DNA from: Acinetobacter pittii | GTDB taxonomy: Bacteria > Pseudomonadota > Gammaproteobacteria > Pseudomonadales > Moraxellaceae | DNA: 64,000 nt | Reading direction: 5' to 3' | NCBI RefSeq assembly: GCF_034067285.1 | Contig: NZ_CP139286.1 | Coordinates: 2,356,001 to 2,420,000 of the forward strand | Shown: positions 1-8,766 of the stretch, one piece after another | How positions within the stretch are numbered: the stretch's first letter is position 1 | Layout: each line of letters starts with the position of its first letter | The notes under the pieces: generated by a model | Database searches by the model: none | The model's input: the letters and a program-made list of their open reading frames with translations, nothing else | What the model was told of the DNA's origin: nothing | Made by a program: the position numbers and the translations under genes

Positions 1-437
1 GTGATTATTTCATTGGATTTAATGACTTGTTTTTTTGTGCCATAAAGCAAGTTATATGCTAAATAATCTTTTCCATTGCTTAACGCTCTAAAATACTGAG
101 AAACAAAATCAGTAGGGATATTTTGGGTATGCTTCCCTCCATCAAATATAACTTTGACGGGAGCACGACTAGAACACAAAATTTTAATTCCTGAATTGCG
201 AGCATTGAGTTGATGTAATTGACCATCAACCACCCCACTAAAAGATGCCCTTACCTCACCGAAGTTAATTTGGCCAAAACTTAAAACACGATCCGAAGTA
301 TTTTTTTGGTCATTAATAAGACATGAAGGTAATAATTCAATTTGTGTTTTTAAGAAAACAGTTTGCTGTCCTGAAAAAACCGGTAAAGAGTAAAGTCCTA
401 AAATTAAAAAAGAAAAACTTCTTTTGAAAAAAAACAT
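1..437 (-). CDS. csuA: CsuA-like minor pilin subunit (spore coat U domain), 3' end outside window
   Basis: The reading frame is open from ATG at 437 to the left edge of the window, so about 145 residues are visible and the C-terminus is missing. It begins with a signal peptide (MFFFKRSFSFLILGLYSLP, cleavage near VFSG). A secreted domain follows with paired cysteines (LLPSCLIN and KILCSS) and a FGQINFGEV strand, the pattern of spore coat protein U / Csu pilins. It lies 52 bases downstream of the csuA/B-like gene and in the same direction, matching the csuA/B-csuA order of the archaic chaperone-usher pilus operon of Acinetobacter. The product would be exported and assembled by the CsuC/CsuD chaperone-usher, which must lie to the left. 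The symbol rests mainly on gene order. Confidence 0.6.
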   Translation of the reverse strand, partial: MFFFKRSFSFLILGLYSLPVFSGQQTVFLKTQIELLPSCLINDQKNTSDRVLSFGQINFGEVRASFSGVVDGQLHQLNARNSGIKILCSSRAPVKVIFDGGKHTQNIPTDFVSQYFRALSNGKDYLAYNLLYGTKKQVIKSNEII

Positions 438-489
438 ATTTATCTCTTAAAAACAGGTTTGTAAATTTACAAACCTGCTAAGGCTTTCA

Positions 490-1026
490 TTAGAAGTTTA
501 CAGTAACTAATAGAGTATCCTTATAATCACCTTGTGCTTTTGGATTACTCATATTTGCGGCAATGGCACCAAATATTGGAATTTCTTGTGCTTGATTACC
601 ACTTGCAGTAAATGTTTGTGGGGTATTAATTGCATATAAATTTGTACGCGCTGCATCACGATAAATGTTATAGCCTATCTCATCGCTGCCTGAGATATGT
701 TTTAAAGTACGGTTTGAACGCTCACCACCATCAATTGAGACTTTAAAATCAATAGGATCTGCACTATCACATTTTACTGATAAATGTCCTGCATTCGCCG
801 TAGAAGCAACTTGTGCTGTTAATACGTTATTCCAAACGCCAGAGGTTTTACCAAAATCTAATGCACCAAATTTGTTCATATTTCCTTCAACTTGCGCCCC
901 CTCAACAGAGCATCCTGCCGATACATTTAATAAAACATCGACTTGTCCTGTTACTGCAGCTTGAGAAGAGATGGCGATTGGAGAAAAAACAAATGCACAA
1001 AAGAGTAGTTTTTTAATGCTTGTCAT
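490..1026 (-). CDS. csuA/B: CsuA/B-like major pilin subunit
   Basis: This is the major rod subunit of a Csu-type chaperone-usher pilus, used in attachment to abiotic surfaces and biofilm formation. The mature part begins AAVTGQVDV and carries FGKTSGVWNNV, VSIDGGERSNRT, NIYRDAARTNLY and the C-terminal PKAQGDYKDTLLVTVNF, all close to remembered Acinetobacter CsuA/B sequences. I chose ATG 1026 (MTSIKKLLFCAF) because it gives a normal signal peptide and has TAGGAAT just upstream. The in-frame ATG at 1116 would add 30 hydrophobic residues and is unlikely. It is the first gene of a leftward operon continuing into csuA. It differs from the A. baumannii protein at many positions, so the strain may be another species of the complex. 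Confidence 0.85.
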   Translation of the reverse strand: MTSIKKLLFCAFVFSPIAISSQAAVTGQVDVLLNVSAGCSVEGAQVEGNMNKFGALDFGKTSGVWNNVLTAQVASTANAGHLSVKCDSADPIDFKVSIDGGERSNRTLKHISGSDEIGYNIYRDAARTNLYAINTPQTFTASGNQAQEIPIFGAIAANMSNPKAQGDYKDTLLVTVNF

Positions 1027-1099
1027 AAGTATTCCTATAAAAGTGATAAAAAACACAAAAACAAAAGGTTTTTTTAAATCCATCACAAATATACTTTTC

Positions 1100-1124
1100 A
1101 AAAATGTGCAAATCAAACATTTTT
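1100..1124. repeat. inverted repeat upstream of csuA/B
   Basis: AAAAATGT and ACATTTTT are separated by nine bases, about 75 bases upstream of the csuA/B start. It could be an operator half-site pair or a leader hairpin. Nothing else identifies a binding protein, and the region is AT-rich, so chance is possible. Confidence 0.3.
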
Positions 1125-1250
1125 ACAAACCCCTTCAAACCATACAAAAAAGATACAAAGTAATTGATTTTTAACATTTCTCTCTATAATTTAATATTTT
1201 TCTATTTGTTTTTTAAACGTCATTTATTTTGCAAGAAATATAAAAATAAA

Positions 1251-1276
1251 AAAGCTCATATAAATATATGAGCTTT
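1251..1276 (-). terminator. hairpin 3' of acyl-CoA ligase gene
   Basis: AAAGCTCATA and TATGAGCTTT form a perfect 10-bp stem with a 6-base loop. On the minus strand the stem is followed by a T-rich stretch (complement of the A-run just left of 1251). It sits about 30 bases past the stop of the acyl-CoA ligase gene, so it is the likely terminator. Confidence 0.7.
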
Positions 1277-1307
1277 GAAAAAATACTATTTGTTGGTCTT
1301 TTATATC

Positions 1308-2885
1308 TTAATTTTTAAATGGTCTTAATTCTTTACGCAGAATTTTACCTGAAGCCGACTTTGGAATAATATCAATAAAATCAACCTTTCTAACTTTTTT
1401 ATGAGGCGCTACCCGCTCACTAACCCACTCCATTAATTGGGCCTCGTTTAAATGGGCATTTGACTGCAAAACTACAAATGCATGAGGAATTTCTCCCGCA
1501 TCATTATCAGGATGCCCCACCACCGCTACATCAGCAATAGCCGGATGTTGAAGTATAAGAGCTTCTAACTCTGCTGGTGCTACTTGATATCCCTTATATT
1601 TAATAAGCTCTTTAAGACGGTCAACAATATAGACCTCTTGATATGGACCAACCTCCGCAATATCACCAGTTCGCAACCATCCATCTGAAGTGATCGTAGA
1701 AAGCGTTGCGGCCTCATTACCAAGATAACCAAGCATCACATTTGGCCCACGAATCCACAACTCACCAGAACGTGTACGACCATCTGGCACTGCAGGAATA
1801 TCTTCACCAGTTTCGACATCTACCACTTTAAATTCCATATTAGGAACTATCAGCCCGACTGAACCTTTCGAAATTTTATTATTTCCAATTGGCGTAATAT
1901 GAGAGACAGCACTGAGTTCAGTCATCCCATATCCCTGAGCAATATCGACAGAAAAACGTCTTTGCAATTCGTCACTTAATTTTTCATCAAGTGGTGCAGC
2001 AGCTGTAAGAATTGAGCGAAGCGAAGATAAATCATAATTATCAACGATCTGATTTTTTGTTAGTGGGACAGCAATTGGAGGAGCTATATAAAGATAAGTT
2101 ACCTTTTGATTTTGAATAAGACTTAAGAAGTCTGTAAAAACCATTTTTGCAAGCGTAACAAGAGTCCCACGTTTGTGTAAGGTTAAATTCATAATTATAT
2201 TCATTCCATATATATGGAAGAATGGTAAAGCGGCCATCACCTTATCGTTCTTATTGACATCTAGCATCGATGCCGCTTGAGTTATATTTACCATTAAATT
2301 TTTATGGCTTAGCATTACTCCTTTGGGAACGCCAGTCGTGCCAGATGAGTACGGTAAAACTGCAATATCGTTTGTTGGATCAATTTCAATTGCTGGAGGA
2401 GTTAGGTTCTCTGCAAGCATATCTATTAAAGATACATAACCATCTGCTCTATCCAATAAAATAATATCATTTTTAGTAAGCCCCACTTCATTAGCAGCAG
2501 CTTCTGCATGTGGCAATATATCTTTTACTGTTACATAAGCTTTAGCTCTAGAATCATTAAGCTGTTTTACAATCTCTCGAGAGGTATATAGAACATTCAG
2601 TGTAGTGACAACAGCCCCAATCCTAAGAATTCCAAAGAATACTATGACAAATAAAGGAATATTGGGTGCTTGTATTGCAACAATATCCCCTTGTCTAATT
2701 CCTCTCGCCCATAAAGCACCAGCAAAAGCATCTATCTGAGTCCTTAACTCTCCGTAAGTAAACGTGGACACCCCATCTGTAACGGCTACTAGATCAAGCT
2801 CCTCAGGCAGAAGAGTTTCAAATATTTCTGTATAAAGGTCACGTTTCGGAATCTCAACAGAAGGATAAACACTTGAATAAATCAT
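1308..2885 (-). CDS. acyl-CoA synthetase / AMP-dependent ligase (4-coumarate-CoA ligase-like)
   Basis: This ANL-superfamily enzyme activates a carboxylic acid to an acyl-adenylate and then to acyl-CoA. At 525 residues it is normal length for fatty-acyl or aryl-CoA ligases. The AMP-binding P-loop motif YSSGTTGVPKGV lies near residue 180, the GYGMTE motif near 318, GWLRTGDIA near 404, YKGYQVAPAELE near 432 and the C-terminal lysine motif PKSASGKILRKEL near the end. The start at 2885 is followed by a sensible N-terminus. It is monocistronic, with its own terminator at 1251-1276. The substrate cannot be read from sequence; 4-coumarate-type and medium-chain fatty acids are both possible. It has no visible link to the pilus genes beside it. 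Confidence 0.85.
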   Translation of the reverse strand: MIYSSVYPSVEIPKRDLYTEIFETLLPEELDLVAVTDGVSTFTYGELRTQIDAFAGALWARGIRQGDIVAIQAPNIPLFVIVFFGILRIGAVVTTLNVLYTSREIVKQLNDSRAKAYVTVKDILPHAEAAANEVGLTKNDIILLDRADGYVSLIDMLAENLTPPAIEIDPTNDIAVLPYSSGTTGVPKGVMLSHKNLMVNITQAASMLDVNKNDKVMAALPFFHIYGMNIIMNLTLHKRGTLVTLAKMVFTDFLSLIQNQKVTYLYIAPPIAVPLTKNQIVDNYDLSSLRSILTAAAPLDEKLSDELQRRFSVDIAQGYGMTELSAVSHITPIGNNKISKGSVGLIVPNMEFKVVDVETGEDIPAVPDGRTRSGELWIRGPNVMLGYLGNEAATLSTITSDGWLRTGDIAEVGPYQEVYIVDRLKELIKYKGYQVAPAELEALILQHPAIADVAVVGHPDNDAGEIPHAFVVLQSNAHLNEAQLMEWVSERVAPHKKVRKVDFIDIIPKSASGKILRKELRPFKN

Positions 2886-3030
2886 AATTTGTACTCGGTC
2901 ATTTCTTTTAATTAAGGGTAATCAATACGACCCTACTATGAGTTCATAAGACTCTTTGAGTTTATCTATTTATTTCGTCAAATAAATAGATTTAAATTTA
3001 TTAATACAAGTCAAAACATATAATTCTATT

Positions 3031-3297
3031 TTACTTAAATTCATTTAACCCTCTTATAAGAATTAACTCATCCTCATAAAGTTTAGCCAAAAGTTTGATG
3101 AGCTCTTCAATAGTATAAACACCGTAGAGACTATATTCTTGCCTTCTAATATTACAATTTATATATCTCAATTGATTTTCATAACTATTAACTTTATTGT
3201 TAATACATAAGTAAAATTTATATCCTTCCAAGAGCCCTCCTATATTTATTTTTTTATAGCTAGATTCATTGAAATATTTAACTCTTAAATTACTCAT
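3031..3297 (-). CDS. hypothetical protein, 88 residues
   Basis: I do not recognise this protein. It is 88 residues, charged and rich in Tyr, Asn, Leu and Ile, with no signal peptide or membrane segment and a helical-looking C-terminal half (TIEELIKLLAKLYEDEL). A good ribosome binding site (CAGGAA) lies about nine bases before the ATG, which favours a real gene. It shares direction and AT-rich composition with the next small gene to the right and the lipoprotein gene beyond, so this stretch may be horizontally acquired. Confidence 0.45.
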   Translation of the reverse strand: MSNLRVKYFNESSYKKINIGGLLEGYKFYLCINNKVNSYENQLRYINCNIRRQEYSLYGVYTIEELIKLLAKLYEDELILIRGLNEFK

Positions 3298-3348
3298 CTA
3301 TATATTTCCTGCAAATAAAAAATTTCAATAAAACTTTGGTTAGACATT

Positions 3349-3612
3349 TTATTTCAGATATTTTCTCAAGACTTTTTCTATATCTTTACTCTTTAAGCCG
3401 GAAATTTTTTTTCTTAACAAATAAAGTTCATGATCTGTCCATCCCTGCTGTTTAGCTGCACAAAAAAAAATAGAAAGCATAACGAATGGATGTTCATTAC
3501 GCTTAATAAAAGTTTTAACTAATTTATTAGTAACCATAGAACTGAAATAACTTACCAGATGTAAAACTGAATCGCATGACGTAATAAGTGAATTAAAAAT
3601 AAGTAAAATCAA
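3349..3612 (-). CDS. hypothetical protein, start uncertain
   Basis: The longest frame starts at TTG 3612 and gives 87 residues. An ATG at 3537 would give 62 residues (MVTNKLVKTFIKRNEHP), leaving out an unconvincing N-terminus. The C-terminal half is basic and helical (WTDHELYLLRKKISGLKSKDIEKVLRKYL). No family is recognised and neither start has a strong ribosome binding site. It could be a small regulator-like protein or the remnant of a longer gene. Confidence 0.3.
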   Translation of the reverse strand: MILLIFNSLITSCDSVLHLVSYFSSMVTNKLVKTFIKRNEHPFVMLSIFFCAAKQQGWTDHELYLLRKKISGLKSKDIEKVLRKYLK

Positions 3613-3666
3613 TAACTTAATAAATTAAATTTCACATAACTTGATGAGTTGAAAGTTATTATACAC

Positions 3667-3691
3667 AAAAATGTGCAGATTGCACATTTTT
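3667..3691. terminator. hairpin AAAAATGTGCA/TGCACATTTTT
   Basis: A perfect 11-bp stem with a 3-base loop, flanked by an A-run on the left and a T-run on the right, so it can terminate in either direction. It lies downstream of the leftward lipoprotein gene ending at 3751. Confidence 0.6.
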
Positions 3692-3703
3692 TAGGAGATA
3701 TAG

Positions 3704-3734
3704 ACTTGATAGCAGAATAATTCTGCTATCAAGT
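3704..3734. repeat. perfect 14-bp inverted repeat
   Basis: ACTTGATAGCAGAA and TTCTGCTATCAAGT are separated by TAA. It sits 17 bases beyond the stop of the lipoprotein gene at 3751 and next to a second hairpin. There is no T-run on either side, so it may be a transcript-stabilising stem, or a terminator acting with the adjacent hairpin. Confidence 0.5.
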
Positions 3735-3750
3735 TCACATAGTTAATTCC

Positions 3751-4548
3751 TTATTTTATAGTTATAGTAGGATAAGTAATTGTAAATTTACATCTATTAT
3801 TATTATTTTCAAATATATTAATTAAAGGCTTTTTATAACTTGTGGCTTGAGGATATAAATCCCATAAATCATCATTATCACGATTTATTTCACCATCTAC
3901 TTTAAAGTTATTTAAAGTGTCACTTTTTTCATTTTCAAACTGAGTTTCAGTATATATAATTTTATCGCTTACAGCTTTACACTTAAACTCATTATCTAAG
4001 ACTTTATTATTTAGAATTCCATAATATTTAGGATCATAATTAAATTTCCATTCTTGACGAACAGTTTTACTATACTCTAACTCATATTTTAATTTATAGA
4101 GTTTACATTCTCCAGGCTGATACTCTTGAATCAACTTATTGTGTGGCTGCTCAACTATAGTTTCATCATTATTTTTAATAATAAATTTTTCAGGAAAATC
4201 ACTACTCTCGGCAACAAAAAATCTCGTATTATTTTTTACCAAAACATCTACATTAATTATTTTTTTAGAATTATTATAGTCTAAACTTTTACTTGGGGAG
4301 AACCTGATCACCCTTTCTATCCCGTTACAGTTGTCATGATAACTGTTATCAAAATTTCCAAATGGCAGATTCCATTTAAAATTACCATCCCCTTCAACAG
4401 GAAGAGCAGGTTCTTTTAAGCTACCCTTCCCCCCACCTGTACCCTGAATAGTTACTCCACCTACCGTCAAGTTCCCATTTCCTTGTTCACCACATCCTGA
4501 AATAATAAATCCAAGACCTAGCAACAAAGGAAGATGTTTAAAAAACAT
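3751..4548 (-). CDS. putative lipoprotein of unknown function
   Basis: The product is about 265 residues and starts MFFKHLPLLLGLGFIISGCG, a lipoprotein signal peptide with lipobox ISGC. I chose ATG 4548; the longer frame from 4587 adds 13 residues that spoil the signal. The segment after the cysteine is glycine-rich (GEQGNGNLTVGG, GTGGGKGS), a flexible tether. The rest is a polar, probably beta-rich domain with several cysteines and no family I know. It is likely exported and lipid-anchored. It stands alone, with paired hairpins on its 3' side and a long AT-rich non-coding stretch on its 5' side. Confidence 0.55.
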   Translation of the reverse strand: MFFKHLPLLLGLGFIISGCGEQGNGNLTVGGVTIQGTGGGKGSLKEPALPVEGDGNFKWNLPFGNFDNSYHDNCNGIERVIRFSPSKSLDYNNSKKIINVDVLVKNNTRFFVAESSDFPEKFIIKNNDETIVEQPHNKLIQEYQPGECKLYKLKYELEYSKTVRQEWKFNYDPKYYGILNNKVLDNEFKCKAVSDKIIYTETQFENEKSDTLNNFKVDGEINRDNDDLWDLYPQATSYKKPLINIFENNNNRCKFTITYPTITIK

Positions 4549-5140
4549 AAAATACTCAATTAAAAAAACCTGCGCAAATTCTAGCATTTTTTTATTTTTA
4601 TATAATTCACGTTACAAAAAAAATAATCACACCTTCTTCAGATTTTAATATTTAAATTCTATTTAATATACTTTTGAAAACCAAAATACTTTAAAAACTT
4701 CATTAAACTTCTGACTATCTAGAAAACAAAATATATCCTATTACTTTTACCCTGCTTTTTATAATACTGCTATAAATAGCTACCCCATCTTTAATTAAGA
4801 ATAAAAATAAAAAGATTAACCTTATATTTTACAACCATATAAAAATCAAACCTCTACTCTTTCACACTATTTCATCTTAAATACCACTTCATTTTTATCT
4901 TTCAATAAACCATTAAAAAATAAGTATATTCAATTATTCTTAAAAATGATTTTACAGTTTGTTATCATGGTTAACTTTTGTAAAAAATCTACATTTATTA
5001 ATATAACTACCACACTACATATAAATATTTATTTTTTTTCATCTTTATGATGCGGCTTTATTTTTTATTAGCTTATGAAAATTAATAAAAAATAAATCTT
5101 TTATGAAGTAATAGCCTTTAAAATCTCTATGGAAAATTAA
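4549..5140. other. AT-rich intergenic region, no gene seen
   Basis: About 590 bases between two divergent genes. It must hold the promoters of the lipoprotein (leftward) and the aminotransferase operon (rightward). I see no clear -35/-10 pair that stands out from the AT-rich background, and no RNA gene or repeat. Confidence 0.5.
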
Positions 5141-6376
5141 ATGAATAGTAAGTTTGAAAATCTCCTAACTAAATTTAAGGGTGACGGTCCTTATCTATTT
5201 ATTGACAATCAACCCATGATTGATGCCGCTTCCGGTACATTTAATCTACCTTTAGGCTATACACATCCTCGTTTAAGCAACAAGCTCAAGCAACAAATTG
5301 ATCGTTGTGCACATTTAAGTTCTGCTTATACGAATGAGATGTCGCAAGAAATTTTGAAAAAATTAACGCCTTATTTACCTTCAGAAATTAATCGAATCTG
5401 GCTGCGTGATGTTTCTGGTTCTGGTGCAGTGGAATGTGCAATTCGAATGGCACAAAAATTTACTGGCCGTTCAGGTGTTATCACTCTCTATATGGCACAT
5501 CACGGTCAATCGCTTGCTACAGCACAAATTTCAGGTAATGCATTTAGAATTAAAGATTTCCAAGTTGTAATTCCTGATTCTTTAAAAATACCATTACCCT
5601 CTACAGCAGAAAATCAAAGTGATATTCATAATTTTAATGAATATATAGACTTAGATCATTTGATTGAATTTGGTTCAAATAAAAATATAGCCTGTTTAAT
5701 TATTGAACCAATTTTAGGAAATGGCGGAAATATTGTTATCCCGCAAAAATTTTATAGCTATCTCCGTGAGTTTTGTGATCGCCACAATATTGTGCTAGTT
5801 GCCGACGAAGTACAAACTGGTTTTGGAAGAACAGGAACATTTTTCGCCTCAAACGGTTATGCAAAGTGTTTAAACCCAGACATTATTGTCTTTGCTAAAG
5901 GTGCTGGTGGTATTGGTATTCCTGTAGGTGGTGTACTCATGAAAGAAAAAATGGATGTCTTAGAAGCTTTTGAACACTCAAGTACTTCTGGCGCGAACCC
6001 CCTTTCTTTAGTGGCTTTAGATGAAACTATTTCAATTATTGAAGATGAAAAAATCTTAGAAAACGTACAAAAAAATGAGCTCTATTTAAAAGTGGGTTTA
6101 TTAAGACTACAAGAAAAATATCTAGAAATAACGAACGTTCGTGGGTTGGGTTATATGTATGGTTTTGACACCCCTTCTCCAGAGTTTGCAGCTCAATGCA
6201 TCAAGACAGCTTCGAGTTTAGGTCTCATTATTCGTGGTGCTCGTTATGGAAAAAGTTCTGCTCTAAAAGTACGCCCACCTTTAATTTGTGAACGAGCCCA
6301 CCTAGATGAAATATTAAATAAGCTTGACCAAACCTTCAACATTTTGACCCAAGTACAAAATAAGGCAGCCGTATAA
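5141..6376 (+). CDS. class III PLP-dependent aminotransferase
   Basis: This is a fold-type I, class III (omega) aminotransferase of 411 residues, which moves an amino group onto a terminal aldehyde or ketone using PLP. Visible landmarks are VSGSGAVECAIRMA near residue 90 (phosphate cup), AHHGQSLATAQISG near 126 (the xHG motif), VADEVQTGFGRTG near 220 (Asp contacting the PLP nitrogen) and FAKGAGG near 250 (the Schiff-base lysine). The C-terminal small-domain segment GLIIRGARYGKSS resembles the arginine region that binds the donor carboxylate. Its stop shares one base with the next start (TAATG), so it is co-translated with the dehydrogenase. Relatives include GABA, diaminobutyrate and acetylornithine aminotransferases; the true substrate is not readable. 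Confidence 0.85.
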   Translation: MNSKFENLLTKFKGDGPYLFIDNQPMIDAASGTFNLPLGYTHPRLSNKLKQQIDRCAHLSSAYTNEMSQEILKKLTPYLPSEINRIWLRDVSGSGAVECAIRMAQKFTGRSGVITLYMAHHGQSLATAQISGNAFRIKDFQVVIPDSLKIPLPSTAENQSDIHNFNEYIDLDHLIEFGSNKNIACLIIEPILGNGGNIVIPQKFYSYLREFCDRHNIVLVADEVQTGFGRTGTFFASNGYAKCLNPDIIVFAKGAGGIGIPVGGVLMKEKMDVLEAFEHSSTSGANPLSLVALDETISIIEDEKILENVQKNELYLKVGLLRLQEKYLEITNVRGLGYMYGFDTPSPEFAAQCIKTASSLGLIIRGARYGKSSALKVRPPLICERAHLDEILNKLDQTFNILTQVQNKAAV

Positions 6377-7437
6377 TGAAAGCATTAAAGTATTTAGACC
6401 AATGGAAAGTCAACTTAACTGAAACTAAAGAATTGCATTGTATTGAGGCTGACGATGTTATTGTAAATATTCAAGTTTGTGGTATTTGCGGCACAGATGT
6501 TGGAATTATTACGGGCGATTATCCAGTAGCACATCCGGGTGTTACTCTTGGGCATGAAACAGCGGGAGTTGTAACGCAAGTAGGCAATGACGTAAGAGAT
6601 TTTAAAGTGGGCGATCGTGTTGTGATTAACCCAACATACTCTTGCCAAAAATGTAGAATGTGCCAAATCGGAAATTTTAATCACTGTGAAACGAAAGTAG
6701 GCACAGAGGCTGGCGTTTCTTATGATGGTGCTTTTGCAGAACAGTACCGCGCAAAAGAAAAATTTCTAGTTAAAATTGATGATCACGTTTCTTTTGCTGC
6801 TGCATCATTAACCGAGCCATTAAGTTGTACGATCACAGGTATAGATAAACTATCAATTACCCACACCAATATTCGTGCTGCCGTAATTGGTGCAGGACCG
6901 ATGGGGATGCTCTACTTATGGGTATTACATCATAGAGGTGTGAATGCATTTATGGTCGAAAAAAATCAATATCGTTATGATTTTGCTCGCAGAAATCTTC
7001 CTCCTGCCGCTTCAATTTATCAAGATTTTGAAGAGGCTATGCAAGCAGAATATCCAGAACAAGACGCTTATATCGATTTAGTAGTTGATACGACTGGCTA
7101 TTTGACAGAAGTTGTTTGTGAGCATCTTGCACCGGGTGGAAAATTACTCAATATTGCCCTCAAAGATAAAAAAGCAACTATCGATGTTTTAAAAATTGCA
7201 GATAAAAGTTTATCTATTATGGGTTCAATTGACTCGCTAAATAATAGCTTTGAACGCGCATATGCAATGATTCGTGATGGTCATATACCAGCAGAACGTT
7301 TAATTAGCCATGAATTTCCAATTTCGGAGTATGAAAAAGCATTTCAAATTGTAGGGTGTGATATTAATCAACAAAAGCTCACCCCACCTCAAAATCCTAA
7401 TTGCAAAGTTTTACTTCGTATTGCAGAGGTTGGGTAA
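6376..7437 (+). CDS. zinc-dependent alcohol dehydrogenase (MDR family)
   Basis: This medium-chain dehydrogenase has 353 residues. The catalytic zinc ligand motif CGICGTD is near residue 36 and GHETAG near 60. The structural zinc cluster CQKCRMCQIGNFNHCE is near 95-110. The NAD(P) Rossmann motif VIGAGPMGML is near 170. It resembles the threonine/sorbitol dehydrogenase branch. Starting on the TAATG junction with the aminotransferase and followed within eight bases by a HAD phosphatase, it probably interconverts an alcohol and the aldehyde or ketone that the aminotransferase uses. The last 40 residues include a slightly unusual polar insert (INQQKLTPPQNPN). Confidence 0.85.
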   Translation: MKALKYLDQWKVNLTETKELHCIEADDVIVNIQVCGICGTDVGIITGDYPVAHPGVTLGHETAGVVTQVGNDVRDFKVGDRVVINPTYSCQKCRMCQIGNFNHCETKVGTEAGVSYDGAFAEQYRAKEKFLVKIDDHVSFAAASLTEPLSCTITGIDKLSITHTNIRAAVIGAGPMGMLYLWVLHHRGVNAFMVEKNQYRYDFARRNLPPAASIYQDFEEAMQAEYPEQDAYIDLVVDTTGYLTEVVCEHLAPGGKLLNIALKDKKATIDVLKIADKSLSIMGSIDSLNNSFERAYAMIRDGHIPAERLISHEFPISEYEKAFQIVGCDINQQKLTPPQNPNCKVLLRIAEVG

Positions 7438-7445
7438 ATTATATT

Positions 7446-8078
7446 ATGACTCAGCTGACTATTATTTTTGATATTGATGGAGTGATTGTAGATAGTGAAC
7501 AACTCCATTTTGATGCACTTTTAAAAGCGGTTCCTGAACAGGCTAAAAATTTTAATGCTGAACAACTCATAGGTCTGAGCTTAGAAGCAACTTTAGATAC
7601 TTTAGGGATTCCAAAACATAGACATCTCGATCTAACAGTTCAACTTACTGATATATATAATATTATGTTACATACTAAATATTTAAGATCAGGTATCCAA
7701 GACTTCATCACAAGTTTAGAAAAGAAGCAGATCCCATTTGGCTTTGTATCTACAGCCCCTCGGGATGTCTGCTTATCAAATCTTGGTTTATTAGATTTAC
7801 GAGGAGAAATACAGCTCATTTCTGGAACCGATATTGCACGTACAAAACCCTATCCAGATCCATATCTTGAGATGCTAAATATTTTAGAGGCAGATCCTAA
7901 ACAAACAATAGTGATTGAAGACACTGATTTAGGAATTACCGCTGCACATCAGGCAGAGATTAAATATATTTATGGTTGGCCACATGCTTTGTCTAAACAA
8001 CAAAACTATCTGCAAGCTACCGAAGTAATTCAATCTTTAGATCAGATTAATCTCATTAATTTGCTCGAGAGTTTTTAA
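7446..8078 (+). CDS. HAD-superfamily phosphatase (beta-phosphoglucomutase-like)
   Basis: A subfamily I HAD hydrolase of 210 residues. Motif I is FDIDGVIVDSE (nucleophile and general-acid aspartates), motif II is the Ser/Thr in GFVSTAP, motif III the lysine in ARTKPYPDPY and motif IV IEDTDLGI. The helical cap between motifs I and II is typical of small phosphosugar or phosphoalcohol phosphatases. I placed the start at ATG 7446, eight bases after the dehydrogenase stop, because the frame from 7401 overlaps that gene by 37 bases. As third gene of the cassette it may remove a phosphate from the pathway substrate or product. A strong terminator follows at 8121-8151. Confidence 0.85.
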   Translation: MTQLTIIFDIDGVIVDSEQLHFDALLKAVPEQAKNFNAEQLIGLSLEATLDTLGIPKHRHLDLTVQLTDIYNIMLHTKYLRSGIQDFITSLEKKQIPFGFVSTAPRDVCLSNLGLLDLRGEIQLISGTDIARTKPYPDPYLEMLNILEADPKQTIVIEDTDLGITAAHQAEIKYIYGWPHALSKQQNYLQATEVIQSLDQINLINLLESF

Positions 8079-8120
8079 CTTCAACTCTTCCACATATAGT
8101 GTTTAAAAAAATAATTTGTA

Positions 8121-8151
8121 GATAAAAGAGAGTTCTGTACTCTCTTTTATC
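8121..8151. terminator. bidirectional terminator
   Basis: GATAAAAGAGAGT and ACTCTCTTTTATC make a perfect 13-bp stem with a 5-base loop. It lies between the rightward aminotransferase operon and leftward small genes and can serve both. Confidence 0.8.
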
Positions 8152-8201
8152 ATCACAATACATGTTTGCTAGTTCTACACTTAATTGGTATCAAAATAAT
8201 T

Positions 8202-8429
8202 TTAATATTCACCAATCAAATAGTAGTCTTTTTTGGCGATCATCACTTCCATTACTGATCTATAATGCCCCAACTCAAAGAGTTGCTTGTCTTTAAGACT
8301 ATAAACAAAGTTACCATACCCATCATTAAAATAGTATTTAGTTCCTTGCGTTCTATCATTAATCCGGCATTCGGTTAATTTCAACTTTTCTCCCGTTTTA
8401 GGGTTATATGCAATAAATTTCATTCTCAT
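8202..8429 (-). CDS. hypothetical protein, 75 residues
   Basis: Not recognised. It is 75 residues, soluble, with many aromatic and charged residues (YNPKTGEKL, YYFNDGYGNFVYSL). Starts at 8429 and 8423 (both ATG) are possible; the first has GAGAAC upstream. The segment YNPKTGEKL resembles YRPKTGEIA in the small protein at 10684, so the two may share a short domain. It is the leftmost of three small leftward genes facing the HAD gene across a terminator. Confidence 0.45.
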   Translation of the reverse strand: MRMKFIAYNPKTGEKLKLTECRINDRTQGTKYYFNDGYGNFVYSLKDKQLFELGHYRSVMEVMIAKKDYYLIGEY

Positions 8430-8489
8430 CGAAAGTTCTCAATCTAAAATTATTCTTTAATTTCCTATTCAATAATCTATAGAAGATTA

Positions 8490-8675
8490 TTACTTTTTAG
8501 CTTTAGAACTAATGCACGCTTCTTGAAGTGGATACAACGCCTCAGGCTCTAACAAATTTGTCATCATATTTTTAAAACGAACACATTCATTTGTCTCATA
8601 ATTTTTCTTTGAATTTAGTGTGGTACAACCCATAGAAAAGCAACAAAAAATTAAAACTAAAGGGAAAAACTTCAT
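8490..8675 (-). CDS. small putative lipoprotein
   Basis: A 61-residue product starting MKFFPLVLIFCCFSMGCTTL, a lipoprotein signal peptide with lipobox SMGC; the mature part is only about 45 residues with two more cysteines. The function is unknown. Small outer-membrane or periplasmic lipoproteins of this size are common in Acinetobacter accessory regions. Confidence 0.5.
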   Translation of the reverse strand: MKFFPLVLIFCCFSMGCTTLNSKKNYETNECVRFKNMMTNLLEPEALYPLQEACISSKAKK

Positions 8676-8766
8676 TTTTACAACCAGTTATATAAAAAAT
8701 AAAAAAATTAACTACCTACTATATTCAGCAGTACTCAAGAATAAATATTACAAACTATTGGATAAA

